Notes: a model not told the origin generated them from the sequence alone. 64,000 nt of DNA from Mesorhizobium sp. NBSH29 (GCF_015500055.1 NZ_CP045492.1:2986501-3050500), one strand, 5' to 3'; positions 50,081-59,502 are shown, counted from the first letter of the stretch. A program made the numbers and translations.

Positions 50081-51028
50081 ATGACAACCATGCCGCATCT
50101 TCTCGCCATTGGCGGCGCCCACATCGACCGGCGCGGGCGGATAACAAAAACCTATGTCCCCGGCGTTTCCAATCCGGGCGTCATCGATGAGGAAGTCGGC
50201 GGCGTGGTATTCAATGCGCTGCGCAATGCAGTGCGCCGTGGCGTCAGCGCATCGCTGGTCTCGATCCGCGGCGGCGATAGCGCCGGCACAGCGGTGGCGC
50301 ACGCCATCGCCCAGGCCGGCATCACGGATTTGTCGGCCATATTCCTAGACCGCCCCACGCCGAGTTACACCGCGCTGCTGGACCATGAGGGCGATTTGAT
50401 CGCCGGGCTTGCCGATATGGGGCTCTACGACATGGCGTTTCCAAAGCAGCTGGCGCGCGCCTCGGTGCGCAAGTCTGCCGGTGCTTGCGATGCCATCCTG
50501 TGCGATGCCAATCTTCCGCCCGCAGCGCTGGCGCGGGTCATGGCGCTGGCCACCGGCAAGCCGGTCTATGCCATTGCCATTTCGCCCGCCAAAGTGGTTC
50601 GGCTTCACGGTATGCTGAAATGCATCACTTGCCTGTTCATGAACCGTCACGAGGCCGAAGCGCTTACCGGCCATCCAGGCTCCCTCACCGCGACACTTGA
50701 GCGCCTGCGCGCCATCGGCCTTGGCTCAGCAGTGGTCACCGCAGGCGGCGCACCGGTTGCCGGCTTCGACGCAGGCGGCCTGTTTTCAATCGCCCCGCCC
50801 CCGGCCCGAAACATCACCGATGTCACCGGTGCCGGCGATGCTTTGGCCGGCGTCACGGTGGCCGCGGCAATGCGCGGTCTTGCGCTGCGAGAGGCCCTGC
50901 GCGAAGGCCTCGCCGCAGCCTATCTGACCGTTGAAAGCCGCCAGGCCGTCGCCAGTTTTTCTGAAAACGACTTTGCCGCCGCACTGGCGCTGGTGCCCCA
51001 TGCACAACCTCTTTTATCGCCCGCCTGA
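50081..51028 (+). CDS. psuK: PfkB-family kinase, probable pseudouridine kinase PsuK
   Basis: 315 residues, ribokinase fold. The start LLAIGGAHIDRRGRI and the catalytic motif ITDVTGAGDALAGVTVAA near residue 247 (Asp as base) are clear. The assignment to pseudouridine rests on the psuG gene 16 bases downstream; the pair breaks pseudouridine down to uracil and ribose 5-phosphate. ATG 50081 is used; ATG 50090 is possible. It is divergent from recA. Confidence 0.9.
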   Translation: MTTMPHLLAIGGAHIDRRGRITKTYVPGVSNPGVIDEEVGGVVFNALRNAVRRGVSASLVSIRGGDSAGTAVAHAIAQAGITDLSAIFLDRPTPSYTALLDHEGDLIAGLADMGLYDMAFPKQLARASVRKSAGACDAILCDANLPPAALARVMALATGKPVYAIAISPAKVVRLHGMLKCITCLFMNRHEAEALTGHPGSLTATLERLRAIGLGSAVVTAGGAPVAGFDAGGLFSIAPPPARNITDVTGAGDALAGVTVAAAMRGLALREALREGLAAAYLTVESRQAVASFSENDFAAALALVPHAQPLLSPA

Positions 51029-51044
51029 CCGGAGTTTGCCCAAG

Positions 51045-51977
51045 ATGACGCCTGAAACCGCCCGCGCCTTCACCGATTTCCACGCGCCTGTCGCCGCAGC
51101 GCTTGCCGCCGGCAAGCCTATCGTTGCGCTGGAATCGACCATCATCACCCACGGCATGCCATTTCCCAAAAATGTCGAAATGGCGCGCACTGTCGAAGCC
51201 CTCATCAGCGAGGGCGGTGCCGTGCCAGCCACCATCGCCGTTGTCGGCGGGCGGCTGAAAATCGGACTGTCCGACACCGAGCTGGAAGCGCTGGCGCAAA
51301 CCACCGGCGCCCTAAAACTGTCGCGCGCCGATCTCGCCTTTGCCATCGCCCAAAGGCTCAGCGGCGGCACCACTGTGGCTGCCACCATGATTGCCGCACA
51401 CGCCGCCGGCATCAAGGTTTTTGCCACTGGCGGCATTGGCGGCGTCCATCAGGGCGCCGAGACGAGTTTTGATATTTCCGCCGATCTCGACGAGCTGGCG
51501 CGCACCCCGGTTGTCGTGGTGTCAGCCGGTGCCAAGGCGATCCTCGACATTGGCAAGACGCTGGAAGTGCTGGAAACGCGCGGCGTGCCGGTGGTGGCCT
51601 TTGGCACCGATGTGATGCCGGCCTTCTGGTCGCGCCAGTCGCCGCATCAGGCACCGCTGCGCCTCGACGATGCGGCCTCCATCGCCGCCTTCTACAACGC
51701 CCGCCAGCAACTCGGCATCCAGGGCGGCATGCTGGTTGCCAATCCGGTTCCCGCCAATGTCGAAATTCCAGCCGATATCATGGCAACGCACATCGCCGCC
51801 GCCCAACAGGCCGCGCTCGCTCAAAAGATCGGCGGCAAGAATGTCACGCCATTCCTGCTCGCCAAGATTCTCGAACTCACCGGAGGCGAAAGCCTGAAAA
51901 CCAACATCGCGCTGGTGGAAAACAATGCGCGGCTGGCAGCCAAAATCGCCATCAGCCTGTCAGAACAGAATTCCTGA
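51045..51977 (+). CDS. psuG: Pseudouridine-5'-phosphate glycosidase PsuG
   Basis: 310 residues. It splits pseudouridine 5'-phosphate to uracil and ribose 5-phosphate. The start region IVALESTIITHGMPFPKNVEMA and the central VFATGGIGGVHQGAETSFDISADLDEL and VVSAGAKAILDIGKTLE motifs are diagnostic, with the catalytic Lys in GAKAILD. ATG 51045 follows GGAG. The C-terminal part lacks the fused kinase found in some members; the separate kinase precedes it. Confidence 0.96.
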   Translation: MTPETARAFTDFHAPVAAALAAGKPIVALESTIITHGMPFPKNVEMARTVEALISEGGAVPATIAVVGGRLKIGLSDTELEALAQTTGALKLSRADLAFAIAQRLSGGTTVAATMIAAHAAGIKVFATGGIGGVHQGAETSFDISADLDELARTPVVVVSAGAKAILDIGKTLEVLETRGVPVVAFGTDVMPAFWSRQSPHQAPLRLDDAASIAAFYNARQQLGIQGGMLVANPVPANVEIPADIMATHIAAAQQAALAQKIGGKNVTPFLLAKILELTGGESLKTNIALVENNARLAAKIAISLSEQNS

Positions 51978-52021
51978 GGCGCCGCACCGGAAAGACCCGG
52001 CACGACGCTCCGGGACAAAAA

Positions 52022-52672
52022 CTATTCGAGCGGCGAGAGCTGGATTTCCACGCGGCGGTTTTGCGCGCGGCCACCGGCGGTGGCGTTGTCGGCGATGGGC
52101 CGCGTTTCGCCAAAGCCGGTCACCGCAAAGCGGCGCTGGTCAACCCCCTGCCCGGACAGATAATTGGCGACCGACAGCGCCCGGCGCTGCGACAGGTCGA
52201 AATTATACTGGTCGTCGCCGGTCGAATCGGTGTGGCCATAGACATCGACAATGGTGCGGTTGAATTTCTTCAGCACCAGCGAGACCGAATTCAGCGTCGG
52301 GTAGAAGCCTGCCTTCACCGCATCCTGGTCGGAGGCAAACGTGATGTTGGAGGGCATGTTCAAAATGATCTGCTCGCCTGAGCGCGTCACCGAAATGCCG
52401 GTGCCCTGCAACTGCGCCCGCAGTTCTGCTTCCTGCTGGTCCATGTAGGCGCCGATAGCACCGCCCGCCAGCGCCCCGATGCCGGCCCCGATCAGCGCAT
52501 TGCGGCGGTCATTGCCGCCTGCCGCCATGCCGGCCAGCGCGCCAAGCCCGGCGCCAATCGCCGCCCCACCGGCGGTATTGGATACCTTTTGCTGGCCCGT
52601 ATAAGGATCTGTGGTGCAGGCCGCCAGCATGGTCGTGGCAATCAGCGCGGCTGCGGTTTTCTTCAACAACAT
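52022..52672 (-). CDS. OmpA-family lipoprotein with glycine-zipper region
   Basis: 216 residues. The signal peptide ends at the lipobox LAAC (Cys19). Residues ~30-75 contain two glycine-zipper stretches (GGAAIGAGLGALAGMAAGG and ALIGAGIGALAGGAIGAY). The C-terminal ~110 residues are an OmpA/MotB peptidoglycan-binding domain (VYGHTDSTGDDQYNFDLSQRRA, with the Asp and Arg that hold diaminopimelate). It probably links outer membrane and cell wall. ATG 52672 has GGGAG upstream; earlier in-frame residues are not conserved. Confidence 0.92.
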   Translation of the reverse strand: MLLKKTAAALIATTMLAACTTDPYTGQQKVSNTAGGAAIGAGLGALAGMAAGGNDRRNALIGAGIGALAGGAIGAYMDQQEAELRAQLQGTGISVTRSGEQIILNMPSNITFASDQDAVKAGFYPTLNSVSLVLKKFNRTIVDVYGHTDSTGDDQYNFDLSQRRALSVANYLSGQGVDQRRFAVTGFGETRPIADNATAGGRAQNRRVEIQLSPLE

Positions 52673-52899
52673 GAATCTACTCCCCGGAGAATGATGGTCG
52701 CCGCGCCATACGCGGCCAAAAATGAAAACAAAGGCGACAAAAAACGTCCCGCCGCCTTGTAACACGAATTGCGGCGAAAAGCGGGAGCGGTTTTTTAGCG
52801 CACTGCCGGGACGCATCTCAAGTTTGAAATCTGAAGCCTCACCTGTCGCGATCCGGCCCCAACTCTATATGCTTAAGCGGAAAGCTCAGGAGAAAACAT

Positions 52900-53103
52900 A
52901 TGGCATTCGACGATCATATCACGACACGCCTCGCGGAAATTCACCATCGTCTAGATGTGATAGCGAAAGAAGAGGCTCAGCCCGATCTGCTAGGTGGAGA
53001 AGCGGCTCGCCGCATGTATGATACCCAACGAGACCTGCTAATCGCCGAGACAGAAGACCTCTTGCATGAGTGGGAGCAACTGCGTGAAGCCAATCGGAGC
53101 TAG
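52900..53103 (+). CDS. Small hypothetical protein, 67 residues
   Basis: Soluble, helical and charged (TRLAEIHHRLDVIAKEEAQ ... YDTQRDLLIAETEDLLHEWEQL), perhaps a coiled coil. AGGAG is well placed before ATG 52900. No known domain is recognised. It stands alone, divergent from the OmpA-type lipoprotein and ahead of the tandem repeat array. Confidence 0.6.
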   Translation: MAFDDHITTRLAEIHHRLDVIAKEEAQPDLLGGEAARRMYDTQRDLLIAETEDLLHEWEQLREANRS

Positions 53104-53246
53104 GGGCCCAAATCGCCCGCCGACCTGATCGGTAAGCCATTCGCCATTCGCATTGCGCCGGCAACAAGACCGGTGACGTAAAGGACGATGGCAAAGAAGC
53201 CGCCGCAAAAGAGCGCGCTGGCCGCATTGCTCTCAACTTGCCACAC
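53100..53246 (-). CDS. Doubtful 48-residue membrane peptide or gene remnant at the repeat edge
   Basis: On the minus strand, from a GTG at 53246 the frame encodes one membrane segment (SALFCGGFFAIVLYVTGLVAGA) and a short polar tail, stopping at 53100 inside the stop codon of the convergent 67-aa gene. The unit end supplies a purine-rich GGAGAGGGG before the GTG. It may be a real short gene or the last part of a gene whose front was replaced by the repeat array. The frame continues into the repeats. Confidence 0.25.
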   Translation of the reverse strand: MWQVESNAASALFCGGFFAIVLYVTGLVAGAMRMANGLPIRSAGDLGP

Positions 53247-53940
53247 CCCCTCTCCGCCTCGCTGCGTTCGGCACCTCTCCTCCATTGTCATGGGGGCGAT
53301 GAAACAGCGCCCGCGATTGGCCATTTCCTCGCCCCACAAAGTGGGGAAAGGTGCTGAGCGTAGCGAGGTGGAGAGGGGAACAACCGTCCAGCGCCAAGCG
53401 CCCCGTGGTTCGACAGAGACCAACAAGAACCCCCTCTCCGCCTCGCTGCGTTCGGCACCTCTCCCACATTGTCATGGGGGCGAGGAAACAGCGCCCGCGA
53501 TTGGCCATTTCCTCGCCCCACAAAGTGGGGAGAGGTGCTGAGCGTAGCGAGGTGGAGAGGGGAACGGCCGATCAGCGCCAAGCGCCCCGTGGTTTGACAG
53601 AGAACAACAAGAACCCCCTCTCCGCCTCGCTGCGTTCGGCACCTCTCCTCCATTGTCATGGGGGAGAGGAAACAGCGCCCGCGATTGGCCATTTCCTCGC
53701 CCCACAAAAGTGGGGAGAGGTGCTGAGCGTAGCGAGGCGGAGAGGGGAACAACCGTCCAGCGACAAGATCCCCGTGGTTTAACAGAGACCAACAAGAACC
53801 CCCTCTCCGCCTCGCTGCGCTCGGCACCTCTCCCCCATTGTCATGGGGGCGAGGAAACAGCGCCCGCGATTGGCCATTTCCTCGCCCCACAAAGTGGGGA
53901 GAGGTGCTGAGCGTAGCGAGGCGGAGAGGGGAACGGCCGT
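53246..53940. repeat. Tandem array of four ~184-bp hairpin-forming units
   Basis: Units start at 53246, 53430, 53614 and 53799 (184, 184 and 185 bases apart; the fourth lacks the spacer). Each has a left arm starting CCCCTCTCCGCCTCGCTGCG and an inverted right arm ending GAGGCGGAGAGGGG. The outer arms are 34 bases with about three mismatches; inner short stems are CATGGGGG and CCCCACAAAGTGGGG. A ~52-base spacer links the units. The units differ by scattered substitutions. The gene-free stretch 53104-54016 otherwise holds only the doubtful remnant. No transposase is seen. Confidence 0.92.
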
Positions 53941-54016
53941 CCAAGCCCAGCAACATACCCAAAAATCTATCCACCCCCTCCGGTGCCCGCACCACAATCG
54001 CGGTCAGGAGGCGTGG

Positions 54017-54754
54017 ATGGACTGGCAGTTGGCGATCGACAAACACCGCGAAGCGCTAAGTTGCGTTTTGGCCATGCTGATCAGCATGGCCGGGCTGCGG
54101 CGCCCGGTGCTGCATTTCGATGAAGGGGAAATGCCAACCCCCACCCTGCCCCGCCATCTGCACCGCGCCGTGTTGCGGCTGTTGCGGCCAGCTGAATGGG
54201 CGACGCGCCGATTGATCATCATCATGGCGCGCGGGCTTGTGGTGCAGGCAGTGCGGAACAGAATGTGCCCAACATCGTCAGCGCTGTTCCTGCGTGGGCC
54301 GGGCGGCACCGGGGTGCGGCTGGCCGCGGCAGGCGCACCATCGCGGCCCGCACCACTGGCAAAAAGCCTGCCGCTCTTCGATCCGCCGCGGCGTTTGCAT
54401 ATGTTGCGCCGGGCCGCAGCCGGCAGCGTGCCGCGCATCTCGTTGCCCGGCGTCACCGTGCCATTTGTCATCGCGCCGCGCCGCGCACCGGCCTTTGACG
54501 ATGCGCTTGATGCCAAAAATCTGGTGCTGCGCCTGCGCGGCCTTCATGCAACGCTGGAGGACCTGCCGCGCCAGGCCATGCGTTTCGCGCGCCGGCAGGC
54601 AGCCGTCATCCAGCAAAAGAAGCAACGCCGCTGGCCGATACGCAACGGCCCGCCACCCGGCACGCGACGGCGCCAGAGCCACGACGTGTTTTCCACCCTG
54701 ACAGACCTGCACGGTCTCGCCTTCGACGCGCTGGCCCGCCCAGACACGTCATGA
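54017..54754 (+). CDS. Arginine-rich hypothetical protein, conserved-looking
   Basis: 245 residues, strongly basic, rich in Arg, Pro, Leu and Ala. The first part is helical (MDWQLAIDKHREALSCVLAMLISMAGL) with a weakly hydrophobic stretch at ~14-27. The C-terminal basic region (RQAMRFARRQAAVIQQKKQRR) could bind nucleic acid, but no domain is recognised. ATG 54017 has CAGGAGG in front. The frame continues upstream into the repeat array, where it is not coding. It resembles unnamed proteins common in Mesorhizobium relatives. Confidence 0.55.
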   Translation: MDWQLAIDKHREALSCVLAMLISMAGLRRPVLHFDEGEMPTPTLPRHLHRAVLRLLRPAEWATRRLIIIMARGLVVQAVRNRMCPTSSALFLRGPGGTGVRLAAAGAPSRPAPLAKSLPLFDPPRRLHMLRRAAAGSVPRISLPGVTVPFVIAPRRAPAFDDALDAKNLVLRLRGLHATLEDLPRQAMRFARRQAAVIQQKKQRRWPIRNGPPPGTRRRQSHDVFSTLTDLHGLAFDALARPDTS

Positions 54755-54879
54755 TCTTTTATTTTTGTACTTTTTTTTCCGGGGAACGACGTTGCGCTAC
54801 GCTGCGGGATGCGGCGCGCGTGGCTGTTGATGCGCGCGGCCAACACCGAAAATCCCCAAAGAGAAATTCAAAAACCACG

Positions 54880-55080
54880 TCAGGCAGCGTCGCTGAAATG
54901 GTCCTGTTCAGCGTCCAGCACAGCCTCGAAGGCATCAAGGTCGACGTAGAAATATTTGGTCATTTCCACGATCAGCAGGTCCACCGGACAGCCGCGATCG
55001 ACCAGAAGCAGAATGGCGTGGAGAATATCGGCAGGCTCGGTGAGCCGTTGTTTTGCACTGTCGTCAATATCTTGAAGCAT
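54880..55080 (-). CDS. Small acidic hypothetical protein, 66 residues
   Basis: Acidic, helical, no signal or membrane segment (MLQDIDDSAKQRLTEPADILHAILLL ... VEMTKYFYVDLDAFEAVLDAE). AGGGA precedes ATG 55080. Two minus-strand neighbours (the ParB-like gene and cckA) lie upstream of it, separated by 144 bases from the former. Function unknown. Confidence 0.5.
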   Translation of the reverse strand: MLQDIDDSAKQRLTEPADILHAILLLVDRGCPVDLLIVEMTKYFYVDLDAFEAVLDAEQDHFSDAA

Positions 55081-55224
55081 CGCTGTCCCTCTCGATGCAG
55101 TTCCAGGCACACTATGCCTGATTCGAGGCTAGCGCGCGAGGCTTGCGCGAGACCGGATTTTCTCACAGCCAGAGCTTGCATTTCGGGGACAGGGTTCAAG
55201 GGCTGTCCGCACGCGGGAAATGTC

Positions 55225-55473
55225 TTAATGGCGGCGGGCCTGGACGCGGTAGCCAGCGACGGTTTTCTCGCCAAGCCATTTGCAGGCTTCGAGCCGGTGC
55301 AGCCCCTCCACAAGGATAAACCGCTTGCCGTCATGGCGCACCATGATCGGCTGTGTGAGGCCGTTTTCCAGGATGTCCTCGGCCAGCGTGCGCACGGTGT
55401 CCGGGTGCAGCGTCTTGCGCCGCGCCGTCGGGATGTAGATCTCATCGATGACGAACTGTTCGACACGCAGCAT
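55225..55473 (-). CDS. Small ParB N-terminal-like domain protein
   Basis: 82 residues, a lone ParB/sulfiredoxin-type fold. The core is TLHPDTVRTLAEDILENGLTQPIMV followed by the nucleotide-binding motif LVEGLHRLEACKWLG (compare GxxRxxAxxxxG of ParB). It lacks the HTH and dimerisation domains of chromosome-partitioning ParB, so it may be a nucleotide-binding or small regulatory protein. GGAGGTGA precedes ATG 55473. It lies 56 bases after the cckA stop, on the same strand. Confidence 0.75.
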   Translation of the reverse strand: MLRVEQFVIDEIYIPTARRKTLHPDTVRTLAEDILENGLTQPIMVRHDGKRFILVEGLHRLEACKWLGEKTVAGYRVQARRH

Positions 55474-55529
55474 TTATTCACCTCCGCCGGCACTGTGTTA
55501 CGCTGCAAATACCGCCCGGCCAGGACAAA

Positions 55530-58094
55530 TCAGCCTTCCAGCACGTCCTTTACCACGGTGGCGAGCTGTTTGAGCGAAAACGGTTTTGGCAGAAAGCCGA
55601 ACTGCGCTTCTTCCGGCAGGTTTCTGGCAAAAGCATCCTCGGCATAGCCCGAGACGAACACGAACTTGATGTCGGGCTGCAGCTTGCGCAATTCGCCCAA
55701 AAGCGTCGGGCCGTCCATTTCGGGCATCACCACATCGGAGACGACGATGTCGATCTTGCCCTCGAGCGCGTTGAATATCTCCAGCGCTTCGACGCCAGAA
55801 GATGCCTCGTGGACGGTATAGCCGCGCGACCGGAGCGCGCGCACGCCGCCCATCCGCACCGCATCCTCGTCCTCGACCAGAAGCACGGTGGCCGAACCCG
55901 AAAGGTCCTTTGCCGTATCCTGAACCTTGGGCGCGGCAGCGACCACCTCGCCGGCAGTTTTCGCCTCGGGAATATGGCGCGGCAGGAAAATGTGGAACAC
56001 CGATCCCTTGCCCACTTCCGACGAGCAATAGATGAAGCCGCCGGTCTGCTTGATGATGCCATAGACCATCGACAGGCCGAGCCCGGTGCCCTTGCCAACA
56101 TCCTTGGTGGTGAAGAATGGCTCAAAGATCTTCTTCAACACCTCCGGCGCGATGCCGGTGCCGCCATCCTCAACCTCGATCAGCGAATAGTCGGCGTCCA
56201 CAAGTTCGCGGAAGCCGAAGGACGCGCATTCGGCCGCCGGCAGATTGCGCGTGCGCACGGTAATCTCACCGCCCCCGGGCATCGCATCGCGGGCATTGAC
56301 GACCAGGTTGACTACCACCTGTTCGAACTGGCCGATATCGGCGCGCACCGGCCACAGGTCGCGCCCATGCTCGACCTTGAGCTTGATGTCGGTGCCGACA
56401 AGCCGCTGCAGCAGCATCCGGAGGTCGGCCAGAACATCGGTCAGGTTCAGCACCTCCGGCCGCAGCGTCTGCTTGCGCGAGAAGGCCAGAAGCTGGCGCA
56501 CCAGCGACGCAGCGCGGTTGGCGTTCTGCTTGATGTTCATGATGTCCGGGAAGGACGGGTCAGATGGCCGATGGTTGGTCAGCAGAAGGTCCGACGCCAT
56601 GATGATCGCCGTCAGCACGTTGTTGAAGTCATGCGCGATGCCGCCTGCCAGCTGTCCGACCGCCTGCATCTTCTGGCTCTGCGCCATCTGGCCCTCGAGT
56701 GCTTTTTGCTCGGTGGTTTCGACGGCATAAACGATCGCTGCTTCCTCGGCGCCCTCGGCACCGGCAGCATCGACAATGGCGTTGACGTAGAAACGGATGT
56801 GGCGCTCGTCATTGCCGGGCAGCATGGTATCGATGGGCGAGATTTCTGCCTGCCGCAATTTTGCCTTGTCGAGTGCCGCCTGGAAGGCCGCCCGGTCGCG
56901 CTCATGGATGACGCTGTCAAGGCGCGCACGACGGTCCACAGCATCGCGGTCCACGACGGTCGAGAACAGCGACAGAAAAGGCGCGTTGGTCCGCAGGATG
57001 CGGCCATCATGGTCGACGCCGGCAATAGCCATCGGGGTCGAGTTAAAGAAGCGCGTGAAGCGAACTTCCGCAGCCCGCAGATCTGCCGACGAATCCTCGC
57101 CCTGGGTGCGGTTCAGAACAATGGTTCGCGAAGGGCCCGGCGCACCCTCGCGGGTGGCGCTGACGCGATGCATGAAGCGCACCGGCAGCGCCTCGCCCTT
57201 GACTGTAGAAAGGTCGAGATCGATTACTGCGTTGCGTGTCGTGCCCGGATCGGCTTTGACAGCGCGCACCAGCGCAATGCCATCGCCGGCGACGATATCA
57301 GCAAGGTTGGTAGATCCCGGCGTGAACGAGGCAAGGTCAAGCCCCAGCCATTCGGCAAGCGTTGCGTTGATATAGGTGACGCGGCCCTCCTGGTCGGCAG
57401 CAAAGAAGCCTGCCGGCGCATGGTCGAGATGATCGATGGCCTTTTGCAGGTCCAGGAAAAATCGCTCCTGCTCGGCGCGCTCGGTCGAGATATCAGCGAG
57501 CTGCCACGCCAGAAGCGGCTGGCGCTGGGTCGGCACGTTGAAGGCGCGCGCTGCCACCCGGTACCAATGCGCTCCGGCATCGGAACCCGGCCGTATCGAT
57601 TGCTGCATGCGGAACTCGCCGTCACCCGACTGGCCGTCGCGCAGCCCCGACGCCAGCCGATAGATCACCGGCGATGCCTCGGGCGCGTCCGAAAGCAGAC
57701 CCTCCACGGTTTTGACGTCAGCTGCGGTCGTGGCCCCCGTCATCGTCGCGTACGCACGGTTGGCGTAGACCACACGCCCTTTGACATCGGTGACAATCAG
57801 CCCATGCGTCATGGAATCCACATAGGACTTCGACAATTCATCTGCGGTGGAGCGCGGCGCGATCTGGATGAAGCCAACTGCCGTGGCAAACAGATAGCCA
57901 ACGCCGATCATCGCCAGGATACCAAGCATGCCGAGCAGGAACGGATCTCCCAGCCGTTGCCGGAAGATGCCAAATATAATTGCCGAGCCAGTCAGAACGA
58001 CGATAAACACCACGAGCCGCGCGATAACGCCGGGCCGCATATTCTCATCGACGATGGGCGCCGGGTAAAAGTCGTTGCGGGTTTCCCTCGCCAT
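55530..58094 (-). CDS. cckA: Cell-cycle hybrid histidine kinase CckA
   Basis: 854 residues. Two N-terminal membrane helices (~23-44 and ~53-77), PAS-like domains over ~90-440, a HisKA domain with phospho-accepting His near residue 488 in [15 protein letters not shown], an HATPase domain ([37 protein letters not shown]) and a C-terminal receiver with Asp near residue 787 in [13 protein letters not shown]. CckA drives the CtrA phosphorelay through ChpT and can act as kinase or phosphatase according to its PAS domains. It is divergent from the fliO-like gene across 224 bases. Confidence 0.95.
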   Translation of the reverse strand: MARETRNDFYPAPIVDENMRPGVIARLVVFIVVLTGSAIIFGIFRQRLGDPFLLGMLGILAMIGVGYLFATAVGFIQIAPRSTADELSKSYVDSMTHGLIVTDVKGRVVYANRAYATMTGATTAADVKTVEGLLSDAPEASPVIYRLASGLRDGQSGDGEFRMQQSIRPGSDAGAHWYRVAARAFNVPTQRQPLLAWQLADISTERAEQERFFLDLQKAIDHLDHAPAGFFAADQEGRVTYINATLAEWLGLDLASFTPGSTNLADIVAGDGIALVRAVKADPGTTRNAVIDLDLSTVKGEALPVRFMHRVSATREGAPGPSRTIVLNRTQGEDSSADLRAAEVRFTRFFNSTPMAIAGVDHDGRILRTNAPFLSLFSTVVDRDAVDRRARLDSVIHERDRAAFQAALDKAKLRQAEISPIDTMLPGNDERHIRFYVNAIVDAAGAEGAEEAAIVYAVETTEQKALEGQMAQSQKMQAVGQLAGGIAHDFNNVLTAIIMASDLLLTNHRPSDPSFPDIMNIKQNANRAASLVRQLLAFSRKQTLRPEVLNLTDVLADLRMLLQRLVGTDIKLKVEHGRDLWPVRADIGQFEQVVVNLVVNARDAMPGGGEITVRTRNLPAAECASFGFRELVDADYSLIEVEDGGTGIAPEVLKKIFEPFFTTKDVGKGTGLGLSMVYGIIKQTGGFIYCSSEVGKGSVFHIFLPRHIPEAKTAGEVVAAAPKVQDTAKDLSGSATVLLVEDEDAVRMGGVRALRSRGYTVHEASSGVEALEIFNALEGKIDIVVSDVVMPEMDGPTLLGELRKLQPDIKFVFVSGYAEDAFARNLPEEAQFGFLPKPFSLKQLATVVKDVLEG

Positions 58095-58318
58095 CCTGTC
58101 TGCCTGTGATTCCCGGCACTCCGGTGTCCCCTGACGTGGTGCGGTTGAATCATATTCTTCCGGCCACGAAAAGGCCTGCGCTGAAAAAGCCCGGGAAAAA
58201 GACGCCAGCGCACCGCATGCGGCGCTAAATCAGATCGCATTGCAACCGAATGGGAACTTGCGGTTGGTCACGCCACCATCATAGAGTGCGCCAGGGGAAA
58301 ATTCCGAGGAGCTTGGCG

Positions 58319-59056
58319 ATGCGAGAATGGCTGGATGGACTGGCAGGTCCGGGATATACGGCAGCGCTTGCATGGACGCTCGGCGCGCTGCTGCTTCTTG
58401 TGCTCGTACTGCTCGCCATCAAGGTCTTTCGAAGCCTGACCTTCGGCACGTTCGTGGCGGGCGGACGCAACCGCAAGACAAGACTGGCGGTGATGGACGC
58501 GACAGCTGTCGACAGCCATCGTAGATTGGTGCTGGTGCGCCGCGACGATGTCGAACACCTCATCCTGATCGGCGGCCCGACCGACGTCGTGGTGGAGCAG
58601 GATATCCGAATGCACGTGCAGCAGCGGCGCGCACTGCAATCTCCAGACCATGACAACCAGCCGCGCCAGGAGCACCAAAGAATATCCGAGGTCGTCCCTG
58701 CCCCCGCAAATCGACCCGAGCCGCCCCGCGCGCAGCATCCCACCGCCCAGGTGCAGCGCTTGCCGCAGCGTCAGGTTGCGCCGCAGCCGGTGCGTCCGGC
58801 GACGGCGGCAGCGCCGGAACTGCGCCCGGCACCGGCCCGCATCTTACCCGCCCCTCAAGCTACCCCCGCCGCCCCGCGGCCTACCCCAGTTGTGGTGGCA
58901 AAACAGCCGGACCGTGACAAGCTGGATGAGACGCTGGCACATAACCTTGAGATAAACCTCGACAAGACACCATCAGCAAGCGCGCCTGCACGCCCAGACA
59001 TGTCGCTTGAAGACGAAATGACCAAGCTGTTGGGCGAGCTTTCGAGCAAGCGCTAA
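58319..59056 (+). CDS. FliO-like flagellar biosynthesis protein
   Basis: 245 residues. One N-terminal membrane segment (~14-36), then a small cytoplasmic domain RKTRLAVMDATAVDSHRRLVLVRRDDVEHLILIGGPTDVVVEQDI that matches FliO, the assembly factor of the flagellar export gate. The remaining ~120 residues are proline- and alanine-rich and probably disordered. GAGGA precedes ATG 58319. No other flagellar gene is in the window. The pairing with divergent cckA is common in rhizobia. Confidence 0.8.
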   Translation: MREWLDGLAGPGYTAALAWTLGALLLLVLVLLAIKVFRSLTFGTFVAGGRNRKTRLAVMDATAVDSHRRLVLVRRDDVEHLILIGGPTDVVVEQDIRMHVQQRRALQSPDHDNQPRQEHQRISEVVPAPANRPEPPRAQHPTAQVQRLPQRQVAPQPVRPATAAAPELRPAPARILPAPQATPAAPRPTPVVVAKQPDRDKLDETLAHNLEINLDKTPSASAPARPDMSLEDEMTKLLGELSSKR

Positions 59057-59067
59057 GGAATTTTGCC

Positions 59068-59496
59068 ATGAGATCATACCTTCCCCTTGCCACGTTCATC
59101 GCAGCGACGCTCTGCGCGGCTTCCAGCTTCGCCTACCAGCCAGGCGACAGCTACATCGCGGTGAGCAAAACAGCGATGAGCATCACTGGCGATATCCAGC
59201 TCGACGACTTCTCCATTACCTTCGCCAATGGCGAGAGCCTGGAGTTCGGCGAACTGGTGGCGGATCATTTTGTCGTCGACGGCGCCTCTGTCCCGGCTTC
59301 GGTCTACAGCGTGAAAACACCATCAGACCCGGAACTGGAAAACGGCAACAATCTGTGCGGCAATGGCGACGTAACCTTTGTCGCCAATTGGGAAAGCTCC
59401 AGTGGCCTCGTGGCGCTCGCAGTCTTCACCGGTGAAGAACCCCCGCAAAGCGACGAGGACATGTGCGCGTCCTACACCTACGATAGCGCGCAATAG
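59068..59496 (+). CDS. Small secreted hypothetical protein
   Basis: 142 residues. A signal peptide (ATFIAATLCAASSFA) is cut before YQPGDSY. The mature part is acidic and beta-rich and contains two cysteines (LCGNGDV and MCASYT) that could form a disulfide. No family recognised. It follows the fliO-like gene by 11 bases and ends at a palindromic terminator, so it may be co-transcribed with it. Confidence 0.6.
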   Translation: MRSYLPLATFIAATLCAASSFAYQPGDSYIAVSKTAMSITGDIQLDDFSITFANGESLEFGELVADHFVVDGASVPASVYSVKTPSDPELENGNNLCGNGDVTFVANWESSSGLVALAVFTGEEPPQSDEDMCASYTYDSAQ

Positions 59497-59502
59497 GACA
59501 AA

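Noticed and set aside
53246-53940. Tandem array considered as a CRISPR
   Set aside because: The unit is ~184 bases with ~52-base spacers that are nearly identical to each other; CRISPR spacers are unique and repeats are 24-48 bases. No cas genes are present.
53288-54046. 252-codon minus-strand frame and similar + strand frames across the repeat array
   Set aside because: They translate the tandem units into a repeating peptide. Because unit length is near 184 (not a multiple of 3), the frames are chance openings in GC-rich repeats.
55809-58109. 766-codon open frame on the + strand over cckA
   Set aside because: It lies opposite the complete CckA kinase and its translation has no known motif; a shadow of codon bias.
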